64,000 nt of DNA from Pedobacter nutrimenti (GCF_003208655.1 NZ_QKLU01000009.1:124001-188000); one strand, 5' to 3'. Positions 1-9,069 are shown, counted from the stretch's first letter. Program-made: numbers and translations. Notes: a model not told the origin generated them from the sequence alone.

Positions 1-1002
1 ATCTCCCAGATAACTGGCCCGATCTGCATAGGCACGGCGTTCTGCCTCCACCATCAACTGTACCGTAGAGTCGGCATTATGCCCCCATCTCTTCAGCGGA
101 TAAGACTCCACCGATTTCAACAACTGTACCAGTGCAATACCTCCACTGGAAGGTGGCGGCATTGTAATGATCTTGTAGCCTTTATAATTACCGGTAACCG
201 GCTTCCGCCACACAGCCTGATAATTTTTTAGGTCCTGGGCGGTAATAATCCCTCCGCTGCGTTTCATTTCTGCAACAATAGAATCGGCTACAGCCCCCTG
301 GTAAAAACCTTTTCTTCCCTGGTCTCGGATCAGCTCCAGGGTATGTGCAAGTTCTTTCTGCACCAGTTTATCCCCAGCGGCCCATTTTCCTTTTTTCACC
401 AGTGCCGTTCCCAAAGGGTTCAGCTCGGTAAAACGGTCATGCAGCTCATTTAATTCCCGGGCCTGTCTTTCGCTCAGCTGGAAGCCATCGGCCGCAAGTG
501 CTATGGCTGGCTCCAGAAGTACTGCCCATTTTAATTTCCCATATTTCTCATGGGCCTCCACCATACCGGCAACCGAACCCGGTACACCGGCCGCAAGGCC
601 TCCGTATAAACTCTTATCTACAATGGGCTGTCCCTGGGCATCCAGGTACATATCCCTTGATGCCCCTGCAGCTGCTTTTTCCCGATAATCCAGTGTATTG
701 ACTTCTCCTTTAGCCGAACGGTATACCATAAATCCACCCCCGCCTATATTCCCCGCATTAGGGTACACTACTGCCAGCGCGAATTGCACCGCTACTGCCG
801 CATCCACAGCATTTCCACCTTTTTTCAAAATGTCAACCCCGACCTTGGAAGCTTGCTCTTTTGCAGAAACCACCATTCCGTTGCGGAACTCTACACTATT
901 TTTTTGCCCCAGCTGCCCGCCCGCACAACCTGGAAACACCACTGGACCAACAAATAAAACTGCCCAGAGGACAAAAGAATTACGCTTTATAATTTTCCGC
1001 AT
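1..1002 (-). CDS. ggt: gamma-glutamyltransferase, C-terminal part outside window
   Basis: The 334 visible residues match the large-subunit half of gamma-glutamyltransferase (GGT), an exported Ntn-hydrolase that transfers or hydrolyses the gamma-glutamyl group of glutathione. Visible family features are GNAVDAAVAVQFALAVV near residue 62, NIGGGGFMVYR near 83, LDYREKAA near 98 and MPPPSSGGIAL near 283. The autoprocessing threonine that starts the small subunit normally lies near residue 390 and is therefore outside the window, so activity cannot be judged. The N-terminus has a hydrophobic segment ending in FPGCAGG, which fits a lipoprotein or ordinary signal peptide. The start at 1002 overlaps the end of the acyl-CoA synthetase gene by 23 nt, suggesting coupled translation in one operon. 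Confidence 0.9.
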   Translation of the reverse strand, partial: MRKIIKRNSFVLWAVLFVGPVVFPGCAGGQLGQKNSVEFRNGMVVSAKEQASKVGVDILKKGGNAVDAAVAVQFALAVVYPNAGNIGGGGFMVYRSAKGEVNTLDYREKAAAGASRDMYLDAQGQPIVDKSLYGGLAAGVPGSVAGMVEAHEKYGKLKWAVLLEPAIALAADGFQLSERQARELNELHDRFTELNPLGTALVKKGKWAAGDKLVQKELAHTLELIRDQGRKGFYQGAVADSIVAEMKRSGGIITAQDLKNYQAVWRKPVTGNYKGYKIITMPPPSSGGIALVQLLKSVESYPLKRWGHNADSTVQLMVEAERRAYADRASYLGD

Positions 1003-2752
1003 CTTTATAGATTTTCTCAATAACCGCACTGTTTTTTTCCAGGATCACTTTTCTTTTCAAACTGAGTTTTGGTGTCAGCTCCCCGCCATCAATGCTCCAC
1101 TGTTTTTCCAGTAAGGTAAAACGCTTCACCTGTTCCCACTTGCCAAAATCCTTGGAACTGAAGGCCACAATCTGCTCAAATTTTTCCATGACCTGCGGAT
1201 TTTTAATCATTTCCGCATCTGTAGTGTAGGTAATCCCCTTTTTTCCGGCCCAAGTTTTTAAGGCTACAAAATTTGGGACAATCAGTGCTGCTGGAAATTT
1301 ACGGTTTTCTCCCAACACCATTACCTGTTCCACCAAAGGTGTTTCTTTGAATTTATTTTCCAGCATCTGGGGTGCTACATATTTACCCCCCGCGGTTTTA
1401 AAGATTTCTTTTTTTCTGTCTGTAATTTTAAGGAACCTACCCCCTACAATTTCACCTATATCCCCAGTATGGAACCAGCCATCTGCATCAATGGTTTCGG
1501 CAGTCAGGTCATCCCGCATATAATACCCTTTCATAATATCATGTCCACGGGCCAGTACTTCACCGTCTTCGGCAATTTTTATTTCCACACCTTTAATCGC
1601 AGGTCCCACCGTTCCAAACATGGTGTTGTCAAAGTGGTTCACCGTAATCACCGGAGAGGTTTCTGTCAACCCGTAACCTTCAAAAACCGGCATCCCCGCT
1701 GCCCAGAAAATCCGGGCCAGCCTGGGATTTAAAGCTGCACCACCCGATACAATGACAATGATGTTACCACCCAGGGCTTCCTGCCATTTTTTAAAAACGA
1801 GTTTACGGGCAATGCCCAGTTTAAAATCATAAAACCAGCTTCTTTTGGTTTCAAATTTTTCAGCCAGTGCTACAGACCAGAAAAAGATCCCCCTTTTGAT
1901 TCCTTTGAGCTCTTTTCCTTTTTCCATGATTTTTTCATATACCTTTTCCAGTAAACGGGGTACTGTAGAAAAAGAATTTGGCTTCACGTACTGAATATCG
2001 GCGACAATGGTATCCATGCTTTCTGCATAATAAATGCTCACATTCGAGTAGATATACAGATAGACAATCATCCGTTCAAAAATATGCGATAAGGGCAGAA
2101 AACTTAAACCTTTTTCCAATCCCTCGGGCAATAGTACTGCTGAGTTTTCAAAATTTTTGACCAGGTTATCATGAGTCAGCATCACTCCTTTAGGTGTGCC
2201 GGTTGTCCCCGAAGTATAAATCAAAGTCAGGATATCATCTGCGGTAACCGCATTTCTATAACTGTCCAGATCAATTTCAGGATGTTGTGCACCAGCTTCA
2301 GTAAGTTCTTTCCAGTGTGCTGCGCCTTTTACTTCATCTATGGTATAGATATCTATTTTTTGTCCTGATTCTGCAACAACAGCTTTAACTTTGTTATAAA
2401 GTGCTTCATCGGCTACAAAAATGACACTGACTTCAGCATTTTTAAGAATAAATTGGATGTCATGTTCTGCTAAAGTCGGGTACAACGGGATCTGATAAGC
2501 CCCAATCTGCATGATGGCAAAATCGGTCATGTTCCATTCAGGCCGGTTGTGTGACATGACTGCAATACGAGAACCTTTACCCAGTCCCTTATGTACCAAA
2601 CCCCGGCTCAAATCGTTTACAATATCCACAAACTCACGTGTACTGTAGCTTTGCCATTTACCTGCTGTTTTTCCGCTTACAAAATCATCTTTAGGGAATT
2701 TATCCAAATTGTATTGGAGGAGATCGAATACTCTTGTGATGCTTACTGACAT
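980..2752 (-). CDS. long-chain fatty acid-CoA ligase (AMP-binding)
   Basis: This is a 590-residue ATP-dependent acyl-CoA synthetase of the FadD15/long-chain type, which activates fatty acids to acyl-CoA through an acyl-adenylate. It shows the P-loop-like AMP-binding motif YTSGTTGTPKGVMLTHDN near residue 180, the GYGLTETSPV motif near 360, GWFHTGDIG near 427 and the hinge region TDRKKEIFKTAGGKYVAP near 445. The length is typical for the family (about 590-640). It has no signal peptide and is cytoplasmic or peripheral to the membrane. A TAGATTTG -7-like element lies 24 nt upstream of the start. The downstream gamma-glutamyltransferase gene overlaps its last 23 nt. The preferred chain length cannot be read from the sequence. 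Confidence 0.93.
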   Translation of the reverse strand: MSVSITRVFDLLQYNLDKFPKDDFVSGKTAGKWQSYSTREFVDIVNDLSRGLVHKGLGKGSRIAVMSHNRPEWNMTDFAIMQIGAYQIPLYPTLAEHDIQFILKNAEVSVIFVADEALYNKVKAVVAESGQKIDIYTIDEVKGAAHWKELTEAGAQHPEIDLDSYRNAVTADDILTLIYTSGTTGTPKGVMLTHDNLVKNFENSAVLLPEGLEKGLSFLPLSHIFERMIVYLYIYSNVSIYYAESMDTIVADIQYVKPNSFSTVPRLLEKVYEKIMEKGKELKGIKRGIFFWSVALAEKFETKRSWFYDFKLGIARKLVFKKWQEALGGNIIVIVSGGAALNPRLARIFWAAGMPVFEGYGLTETSPVITVNHFDNTMFGTVGPAIKGVEIKIAEDGEVLARGHDIMKGYYMRDDLTAETIDADGWFHTGDIGEIVGGRFLKITDRKKEIFKTAGGKYVAPQMLENKFKETPLVEQVMVLGENRKFPAALIVPNFVALKTWAGKKGITYTTDAEMIKNPQVMEKFEQIVAFSSKDFGKWEQVKRFTLLEKQWSIDGGELTPKLSLKRKVILEKNSAVIEKIYKDAENYKA

Positions 2753-2775
2753 AAAATTTTAACTAAGTTGCTTCT

Positions 2776-2783
2776 CAAATCTA
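2776..2783 (-). promoter_or_regulatory. -7 promoter element (TAnnTTTG) for acyl-CoA synthetase
   Basis: On the minus strand the bases read TAGATTTG, an exact match to the Bacteroidota sigma-ABfr -7 consensus TAnnTTTG. It sits in the 45-bp gap between the DUF1501 gene and the acyl-CoA synthetase gene, giving a leader of about 18 nt. No good -33 TTTG is visible at the usual spacing. Confidence 0.45.
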
Positions 2784-2797
2784 GGAAATAAAATTCT

Positions 2798-4075
2798 CTA
2801 TTTCCGCATCACTCCAACTTTAGTTCCATTCCAATCAGGAAACAATACTTTGTCATTATTTAAAGACAGGTGCTGGTCTGCCACCTCACTAAATACAGCC
2901 CTGAAGTCAGTGGTAACGGGCAAATCCCTTCCATCTTCCAGGTTCTCCACCGCCAGTTCTGCCACTTTTCCGTGCACCAGTCCCCCATTAACATCATTAC
3001 CCAAAATAAAATTACAGGAGCCCCGGCCATGATCAGTTCCACCTGTTCCGTTCTGGTGAACCGTTCGTCCGAACTCGGTCATACTCATTAGGGTCACATC
3101 GTCCTGATAAGTCCCCAAATCTGTCCAGAAAGCTGTAATACAGTCGCTCAGGTCTGTTACATTTCTTGCAAAAATGCCTGTATCTGCCCCCTGGTTAAAA
3201 TGGGTATCCCAACCCTGCGACTCTGTAAAAGCAACCTCCAGCCCTACATTCATTTTAATCAGCTGGGCAACCTGTTTGAGGGAATTTCCCAGGGCTGAAT
3301 TTGGATAGACAGCTCCTCCTGATGGCTTATAATTTTTTGTATCTGCTTTCTGCAGCATTTTCATCGCTTCAAAACTTTCTTTACCAGTATCTTTTAAAAG
3401 ATCTGATGAAGTCTGGTCGTACAGGTCTTCAAAACTCTGGGAAACCAGGGTATTCCCTTTAGGGTTGCCCCGCATCTGTAGTGCAAAATCCTGTAAATTG
3501 CTCACTGCGACAGCCTGATTATCTCCATAAAAAGACCGGGGCAGCGAGGACGTAATGCTCACCGCAGTGAAGGGGGTCGTCCCCGCCCCGTCATGGCCCA
3601 GCAAGCCTACCGCCCGGTTGAGCCAACCACTGGAAGTCCCTTTACGGAAAGGTGTTCCCGATTCCATATAATCCTGTGCATCAAAATGGGACCTGGAATT
3701 ATTGGGCGACCCGATCCCATGGACAATGGCCAAACGTTTATCGCGGAATAAAGGCTCCAGGGAAGCCATGGCCGGGTGCAGGCCAAAACGTCCGTCCAGA
3801 TCGATCAACGGTTTTGTTGCTGCTCCTTTAGCCGCCGAAACAAATAAGGTCGGCCTTGCTGCCTGCAGGTAGGAATCGGTAAAAGGGGTTACCGCCATCA
3901 GTCCGTCCATCGCCCCCCGCTGAAAAATACAAACCAGCGTTTTTTTGCCTTTATATAAATTTTTAGCTTTTTCACTGGCTGCCGCTTCCGCGATAAAGGC
4001 TGGAATTCCACCCATTAAGCCTATACCCAACAGGGCCAGTCCACCTGATTTTAAAAATCCTCTTCTAGATGTCAT
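2798..4075 (-). CDS. DUF1501 family exported protein
   Basis: This is a 425-residue DUF1501 protein, a family related to sulfatase/phosphatase folds but of unknown reaction. It begins with a twin-arginine signal (MTSRRGFLKSGGLALLG), so it is probably exported folded, perhaps with a metal cofactor. Typical family motifs are VCIFQRGAMDGLMAV near residue 48, NNSRSHFDAQDYMESG near 125, QGWDTHFNQG near 285 and TEFGRTVHQNGTGGTDHGRG near 332. It lies 23 nt downstream of a DUF1800 gene on the same strand. That pairing is widespread in bacteria and suggests joint function, but no substrate is known. A potential promoter for the next gene lies directly after its stop codon. Confidence 0.9.
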   Translation of the reverse strand: MTSRRGFLKSGGLALLGIGLMGGIPAFIAEAAASEKAKNLYKGKKTLVCIFQRGAMDGLMAVTPFTDSYLQAARPTLFVSAAKGAATKPLIDLDGRFGLHPAMASLEPLFRDKRLAIVHGIGSPNNSRSHFDAQDYMESGTPFRKGTSSGWLNRAVGLLGHDGAGTTPFTAVSITSSLPRSFYGDNQAVAVSNLQDFALQMRGNPKGNTLVSQSFEDLYDQTSSDLLKDTGKESFEAMKMLQKADTKNYKPSGGAVYPNSALGNSLKQVAQLIKMNVGLEVAFTESQGWDTHFNQGADTGIFARNVTDLSDCITAFWTDLGTYQDDVTLMSMTEFGRTVHQNGTGGTDHGRGSCNFILGNDVNGGLVHGKVAELAVENLEDGRDLPVTTDFRAVFSEVADQHLSLNNDKVLFPDWNGTKVGVMRK

Positions 4076-4098
4076 GATGATTTGCTTATGATTTACAA

Positions 4099-6042
4099 TT
4101 AACGTCTTTGAAATTCCGGGGATCCAATTAGAATACCCACTACCTGCGCCAGCACATTGTTATTGAGTACCGGTGCCATTTCTTTCTTTTTCTCATTCAT
4201 TTCTTCTGCACCTGAAACCGCATCCATACCCGAAAACTTATTGGAGACAGGACTCAGGGGAGCAGAGCTGACCGGGACATTAGTGCCCGGACCGTTTACT
4301 TTAGCCCCCACATCAGGAATTTGCAACAAAGGGACCAGTCTTTTATAGGTTTGGTCCATATTCCGTTCCGGCATCATAATTTTACTATAGGTCATCATGG
4401 CCGCCTCTGCATTTGTTGCAGTTTTATCCGGGTTCAGTGCCCCCAGGTTCAGCAGCACCCCTGGAATACGTCCGGAAGCCAGTGCCAGACCAAAATTCAT
4501 CCGGTTCAGCAGGGCTCCTGTATTGATCCAGTACTGTCCCCTGTCCGGAAAACCGGTAGGGGCCTGGTAATAATAAATTCGTTGTCCCATTCTGGAAACC
4601 CAGTTGAACAATTGATAGGGTTGTTGTATATCGGCATTTAATGCCCTTACACTACTAATTGCCAGTTCAAATGGTGATTTTGTTTTTTGTCTGAGCGCTT
4701 TTGTATCCCAGAATTCAGGTGCACTGACCATGGTCATTAGGACCGCACGAATGTCTCCATCTTGTGTGGTAAATGTTTTTGCCATTTTATTGATCAGGCT
4801 TGCCGGAGGGTTATCACTTACAAAACGGACGGCCAGTTTTCTGGAAATAAATTTGGCTGTAGAGGGATGGTGGGCCAGCATTTCCAGCAAGCTTACCCCC
4901 TCTTCATAACCGCCATTGGCTTCAAAATGTTTACCCAATACCGTTTTTTCACCTTTATCATGCCGGTTTGGTGTAAATAAAAAATCACCCTCATGCACAA
5001 AGCCTTTCGCCGCCAGATTGTTTTCTCCAATTTTAGTCACCAGGGCTTTCATGGCACTACCGTAACCAATACTGCTGATCGGATAAATGGTCCAGCCTGT
5101 CAATACCCGGGCGGCCTGGGTCACATCTGCCTGGGTATAGCCTCCGTCTACGCCCAGGGTATGCAATTCCATCACTTCCCTGGCATAATTTTCATTAAGC
5201 CCCGGAACATTTTTAGGTTTTGCGGCAGGGACCGGCTGCGCCTTGTTTTTTGCCTGTGCGTCTGTAGCCATCATCATATTCATCGCCGGGGCGGGCGGGG
5301 CTGGCGCACCCTGAGAGGTAAAATTATCCAGAAAATAAAGCATGGCCGGAGATTTGGCAGAGGCCAGCAGCAACTGATCAAATTTACCTGCGGCATTTGG
5401 CCGGATAATGTCCCGTTCATAAGCCGGTATAAATTGCGCACATTCTCCTTTGGTAAAGGAAACATTAAAGTGATTGAACCAAAAATCTGTCAGCACTTCC
5501 TGTAGCTGGTTGTTGCTATAGGCTGCTCTTAAAATATTCTGGGATATAAATTGTTTGTAGAGTTCCTGATCAGATTTCAAGCCTTTTTTCACCATATAGG
5601 CTTGAATCTGGTTGTTGTATGCTTTTTTATCAACAGCCTTTCCAACAGAGTCTTTGCTGATCACACTGTCTTTAAGTGCCATCTGTACAACTACAAAACC
5701 CGGAGGATATTTACTCAGCACTTCTGCATTGCTTAAATTCAGTGCATCGTAGCTGCTTAATCTTTTATTCAGTGAATCGTCTGGTAAACCGGCATCCAGT
5801 TGTTGGTTAAACCAATTTTCCAGGCCCATTGAAAGCACCTGGTCAACTTGTCCTGGCTTTGCTCCATAGGTAAACCGGCTCAGTAAATAGGCCGCTGCCT
5901 GCCGTTTGTTTAAACCGCCATGTTTATAAGGGAACGATACTGCCCTTTTTGCGGATGATGGTCCCGACAAAAAGGAAGACAACAACAGGACAGACAACAA
6001 CAGCAGAAAAACGGAGCATAGAAATTTGGAAAATGCTTTCAT
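4099..6042 (-). CDS. DUF1800 family exported protein
   Basis: This is a 647-residue DUF1800 protein of unknown biochemical function. The N-terminus is a signal peptide or membrane anchor (KFLCSVFLLLLSVLLLSSFL). Recognisable family blocks are AAYLLSRFTYGAKPGQVDQV near residue 49, ENYAREVMELHTLGVDGGYT near 285, VTQAARVLTGWTI near 307, FTPNRHDKGEKTVLG near 347 and HPSTAKFISRKLAVRFVSD near 380. A Pro/Ala/Lys-rich stretch (about 245-280) looks like a flexible insertion. It is the first gene of the DUF1800-DUF1501 pair, with a 279-bp gap upstream that is long enough for a promoter, although no clean TAnnTTTG is visible there. Confidence 0.9.
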   Translation of the reverse strand: MKAFSKFLCSVFLLLLSVLLLSSFLSGPSSAKRAVSFPYKHGGLNKRQAAAYLLSRFTYGAKPGQVDQVLSMGLENWFNQQLDAGLPDDSLNKRLSSYDALNLSNAEVLSKYPPGFVVVQMALKDSVISKDSVGKAVDKKAYNNQIQAYMVKKGLKSDQELYKQFISQNILRAAYSNNQLQEVLTDFWFNHFNVSFTKGECAQFIPAYERDIIRPNAAGKFDQLLLASAKSPAMLYFLDNFTSQGAPAPPAPAMNMMMATDAQAKNKAQPVPAAKPKNVPGLNENYAREVMELHTLGVDGGYTQADVTQAARVLTGWTIYPISSIGYGSAMKALVTKIGENNLAAKGFVHEGDFLFTPNRHDKGEKTVLGKHFEANGGYEEGVSLLEMLAHHPSTAKFISRKLAVRFVSDNPPASLINKMAKTFTTQDGDIRAVLMTMVSAPEFWDTKALRQKTKSPFELAISSVRALNADIQQPYQLFNWVSRMGQRIYYYQAPTGFPDRGQYWINTGALLNRMNFGLALASGRIPGVLLNLGALNPDKTATNAEAAMMTYSKIMMPERNMDQTYKRLVPLLQIPDVGAKVNGPGTNVPVSSAPLSPVSNKFSGMDAVSGAEEMNEKKKEMAPVLNNNVLAQVVGILIGSPEFQRR

Positions 6043-6321
6043 TTTAGGATTCTTTTGAATTTAACCGTTAGATCGTTTTTTAACACCTGAGATTAAGACA
6101 ATTAACAAAGCAAATGGTTTAGCCAATTTCTATAAACGATTTTAAATTTAAGATATTTTAAAAGGCAGCACCTTCATTTAATTGAATTTAGAGGCTTCCT
6201 TTTGCTTGCAGCGGCACAATATTTGTTTAAAGGCTACAAATTAAAAAGGGATTAAATTTCAATTTTTACATCAACAGCTCATTGAAAGCCTTCCCCTAAC
6301 GTAAAAAACAACCCCAAAAAA
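6043..6321. other. divergent intergenic region, no gene seen
   Basis: AT-rich 279-bp spacer between the divergent DUF1800 gene and the small exported protein. I see no credible open reading frame, tRNA or strong hairpin. For the plus-strand gene the nearest promoter-like match is AATATTTG at 6218-6225, one base off the -7 consensus, with TTTG at 6201 at too short a spacing. Confidence 0.5.
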
Positions 6322-6801
6322 ATGAAAAAATTCTTTACTATCTTATGCCTGACTTTTATTGCCACTGCAGCATTTTATTCCTCTTCCAATGCACAAAATT
6401 ATAAAAATGCAATCGGGGGACGCTTCGGGGCTGCAAATGGGGTAACTTTTAAAACCAGTGTTGGAGCAGACAAAATGCTGGACATTATTGCCAATTTCAG
6501 ATCCACACACGATTACAATTACTTCCGTTTAACTGGTTTATACGAAATCTACAATCCGATTGCTGATGCTCCGGGTTTGGGCTGGTATTATGGTTTTGGT
6601 GGTTCCCTGGGTTCTGTAAAATACAAACCAACAAGTTCAAGTGATCTTTATCTTTCTGTCGATGGTGTTTTGGGCCTGGACTATAAATTTAAAGATGCCC
6701 CCATCAATTTGTCCCTGGACTGGAAACCAGCTTTAGAGCTTGCCCCGGATACAGGATTCGACGCTTCCGGACTGGGTTTATCCATCCGTTTTACCTTTTA
6801 G
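6322..6801 (+). CDS. small exported beta-rich protein (outer-membrane-like)
   Basis: This is a 159-residue protein with a clear signal peptide (KKFFTILCLTFIATAAFYSS, likely cleavage after SSNA). The mature part has alternating aromatic/polar residues (for example GLGWYYGFGGSLGSVKY and LSLDWKPALELAP) and ends in GLGLSIRFTF. The terminal phenylalanine after a beta-strand is the usual outer-membrane beta-barrel C-terminus. It resembles the short outer-membrane beta-barrel hypotheticals of Sphingobacteriaceae. It stands alone, followed by a strong intrinsic terminator, so it is probably monocistronic. Function is unknown. Confidence 0.8.
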   Translation: MKKFFTILCLTFIATAAFYSSSNAQNYKNAIGGRFGAANGVTFKTSVGADKMLDIIANFRSTHDYNYFRLTGLYEIYNPIADAPGLGWYYGFGGSLGSVKYKPTSSSDLYLSVDGVLGLDYKFKDAPINLSLDWKPALELAPDTGFDASGLGLSIRFTF

Positions 6802-6820
6802 AAAACAAAGCTTTACAGAC

Positions 6821-6853
6821 AAAAACAGGACGCTCAAAAGGCGTCCTGTTTTT
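6821..6853 (+). terminator. intrinsic terminator after small exported protein
   Basis: A perfect 13-bp inverted repeat (AAAAACAGGACGC at 6821-6833 and its complement at 6841-6853) with a 7-nt loop, ending in a T-run. It lies 19 nt after the stop codon. The A-run on the left arm would let it work in both directions. Confidence 0.9.
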
Positions 6854-6860
6854 GTATAGG

Positions 6861-7017
6861 AAAGTTTAGAAGTCGTCTAAAAAAAACTAGGTGGTAACAA
6901 GGTGCTAACAGGGTCTTAACAGGGTGGTAACAGGGTCATTTATATAGTTTTTGTTGTGTTGTTACCTTGTAATTATTCTATTGCCACCTAGTTTTTTCAG
7001 AAGAATTCTTAAACTTT
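6861..7017. repeat. 157-bp inverted-repeat element with internal 11-bp tandem repeats
   Basis: The ends, 6861-6897 and 6981-7017, form an imperfect 37-bp inverted repeat (27 matches, including an outer 8/8 AAAGTTTA block and an inner 16/17 block around AAAAAACTAGGTGG). Inside the left half are four tandem 11-bp units at 6890-6933 (GGTGGTAACAA, GGTGCTAACAG, GGTCTTAACAG, GGTGGTAACAG). No protein is encoded. It lies between a plus-strand terminator and the terminator of the convergent M61 peptidase. It may be a non-autonomous mobile element, a REP-like element or a structured RNA. No clear target-site duplication is seen at the borders. Confidence 0.7.
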
Positions 7018-7044
7018 CGATTCTTTAACATTCTGTCTGCGGTC

Positions 7045-7083
7045 ATAAAAAAAGAGGGCTGCAATGCAGTCCTCTTTTTTTAT
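7045..7083 (-). terminator. intrinsic terminator of M61 peptidase gene
   Basis: Arms GAGGGCTGC and GCAGTCCTC pair around a 3-nt loop (AAT), flanked by an A-run on the left and a T-run on the right. The structure can terminate transcription from either side. On the minus strand it follows the M61 stop codon by about 25 nt. Confidence 0.85.
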
Positions 7084-7107
7084 CTTTTATGTAAAATCTG
7101 TAGCAGG

Positions 7108-8895
7108 TTATTTTCCCATCCAGGCGGCCCTTACTTTTAATTGTTCCGGGCTTGCGTTTTCATCCGCCACGGCCAAAAGGTTAATATTTGGATTGGCTTT
7201 TAAGGTAACCGGAATTGTCTTTTTGAAACCATCCCGGATCACATCAACCTGAATAATATCCCCTGGTTTTTTACCAAGAATAGAAGCAGATTTCTCTACA
7301 CCCAATTCTGCGGGAATCCCATCTACACCAATCAGCTCATCGTTTACATTCAGACCGTCCACCCAGGCAGCTGAATGACGCGAAACTGCAGAAATAAAAA
7401 TTCTGCCCTCCTTTTTAACTGATGCAATGCCCAGATAAGCAGTCGATTTTCCTTCGTTTTCATTCCTGACCTTTATCCCGGCATAGCCAAAATACTGCCC
7501 ATAGGCCGTCTCCTGTGTTCCATTTACATATTTTGCCCAGAAATCAGTAAAACTGATTCCACTGATTTTTTCGACCATAGTTTTAAACTCGGCATCCGTA
7601 TACCCTCTTTTCAGGGTTTTACACTGCAGATACATGGCTTTCATGACATCGTCCAGGCTTTTGGTGCCACCGGTTGCCTTTGCAATTTCCAGGTCCATCA
7701 GCAATCCAACCACTTCACCTTTGCTGTAATAGGAAACACCGGTATTATTCGAGTTCTCATTAGGACGATAATATTTGATCCAGGCATCATAACTGGAAGC
7801 CGCCGCAGACTGGATTTTCGCACCGGGTGTATTCTCTACATCCGAAACTGCCTTTGCCAAAGTCTGCACAAACACTTCCGGAGAAATAAATCCGGCACGC
7901 AACATGAATTTATTTTCATAATAAGCCGTAAAACCTTCGGCTACCCATAAATTGGTGGTGTAATTTTCATTGTCATAATCAAAAGGCCCCAGAGCAACCG
8001 GACGCAGGCGTTTGACATTCCACAAATGATGGTACTCATGGGCCACCAGACTCAGAAAGCCCAGGTAACCTTTTTCAGTATTGTACTGGTTGCGTGATGC
8101 CCCTAAAACGGTCGAGTTGAGGTGTTCCAGTCCGCCTCCGCTTTTTTCATAATTGTGGACAATAAACGTATAGTGTTTGTTCGGGTTCTCCCCATACACA
8201 GCGGTTGCCTTTTCCACAATTTTTGCCATATCTGTTTTCAAACGGGCCGCATCGTAATTTCCGCCCCCATACATGGCCACCTCATGTTTCACACCCGCAG
8301 CTTTAAACTCAAAAACATCCTGGTTTCCAACCTCAATCGGGCTGTCAAACAAAATATCAAAATCAGCGGCACGGTAGGTGAATTTTTTTCCTGAAACCGG
8401 CTCCAAGCCAGTAGAGACCTTATCCCAGCCCTTGAAAGGAACAATTTTCACTGTGCTCGGCAAATGAAGCATTCCTTCTGGATACATAAAAATCCCTGTT
8501 GAAGATAAAAAAGCATGCGTATCATCAATAAAAGGGGTACGCACAGAGATTTCAAAGGCATAAACCCGGTAGTTAATTTTAACCGCTGCAGCCTTTGCCA
8601 GATGTACCCTCCAGATGTTCTTTCTTACCTTTTCAAATTTCAGGGACTTTCCTGCTGCTGAAGCATTAAAACCTTCTACCTGTTTGGCAAATTCCCTAAC
8701 CAGGTAAGAGCCAGGGGCCCATACCGGCATTTTTACATCCACATACTCTTTATTCAAACCGGAAATGTTCATTTCCACTTCTGCATAGTGTGCCTGAGGC
8801 TCTTTAAAACTTACCTCAAAGCCGATTTTAACCTGTGATCTTGCTGTCATACCCATAGCTAGCAATACTACTAATCCTGCTAATGATTTCTTCAT
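7108..8895 (-). CDS. M61 family metallopeptidase with PDZ domain
   Basis: This is a 595-residue exported aminopeptidase-like enzyme of the M61 glycyl aminopeptidase family. The order is a signal peptide (KKSLAGLVVLLAMGMTARSQ), an N-terminal beta domain, and the thermolysin-like catalytic domain with the zinc motif HEYHH (about residues 286-290) and the following LWNVKRLRP. A C-terminal PDZ domain (about 480-580) contains the AYLGIASVKKEGRIFISAV and SAAWVDGLNVNDELIGVDG stretches. I place the start at 8895, not at an in-frame ATG at 8973, because 8895 begins the signal peptide, has CAGG just upstream, and a TAAATTTG promoter element covers the longer start. It probably digests peptides in the periplasm. 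Confidence 0.92.
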   Translation of the reverse strand: MKKSLAGLVVLLAMGMTARSQVKIGFEVSFKEPQAHYAEVEMNISGLNKEYVDVKMPVWAPGSYLVREFAKQVEGFNASAAGKSLKFEKVRKNIWRVHLAKAAAVKINYRVYAFEISVRTPFIDDTHAFLSSTGIFMYPEGMLHLPSTVKIVPFKGWDKVSTGLEPVSGKKFTYRAADFDILFDSPIEVGNQDVFEFKAAGVKHEVAMYGGGNYDAARLKTDMAKIVEKATAVYGENPNKHYTFIVHNYEKSGGGLEHLNSTVLGASRNQYNTEKGYLGFLSLVAHEYHHLWNVKRLRPVALGPFDYDNENYTTNLWVAEGFTAYYENKFMLRAGFISPEVFVQTLAKAVSDVENTPGAKIQSAAASSYDAWIKYYRPNENSNNTGVSYYSKGEVVGLLMDLEIAKATGGTKSLDDVMKAMYLQCKTLKRGYTDAEFKTMVEKISGISFTDFWAKYVNGTQETAYGQYFGYAGIKVRNENEGKSTAYLGIASVKKEGRIFISAVSRHSAAWVDGLNVNDELIGVDGIPAELGVEKSASILGKKPGDIIQVDVIRDGFKKTIPVTLKANPNINLLAVADENASPEQLKVRAAWMGK

Positions 8896-8970
8896 TAATA
8901 CCTGTTTTTTATTCGTGTTATTGATTATCTTTCCCCTTGCATATTCGTTTATGCTTCTCCCCGGCAGGCA

Positions 8971-8978
8971 CAAATTTA
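8971..8978 (-). promoter_or_regulatory. -7 promoter element for M61 peptidase
   Basis: The minus strand reads TAAATTTG, an exact TAnnTTTG match, about 75 nt before the chosen start codon. Its position over the alternative upstream ATG argues for the shorter protein. The -33 element is not recognisable. Confidence 0.45.
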
Positions 8979-9061
8979 GAACTTATTATTCTTTTTGACC
9001 TGAAATACTTTGATGCGCTGTAACATACTTAATACAAGCACAACACAGTAACTTATTTAAA

Positions 9062-9069
9062 TAATTTTG
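9062..9069 (+). promoter_or_regulatory. -7 promoter element for efflux operon
   Basis: TAATTTTG is an exact match to TAnnTTTG and lies 26 nt before the ATG of the RND adaptor gene, the expected spacing for a short leader. A -33 TTTG is not seen at 19-20 bp upstream. Confidence 0.5.

Noticed and set aside
698..1114. Plus-strand open frame of 138 codons
   Set aside because: Antisense to the gamma-glutamyltransferase and acyl-CoA synthetase ends, with low-complexity Pro/Ala/Thr content and no start signal.
4993..5505. Plus-strand 170-codon frame inside the DUF1800 gene
   Set aside because: Antisense shadow; composition is Cys/His/Arg-rich and unlike any expected protein, while the minus-strand frame matches a known family.
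8896..8973. Longer start for the M61 peptidase at 8973
   Set aside because: It would put 26 non-signal residues before a clean signal peptide and overlaps the promoter element.
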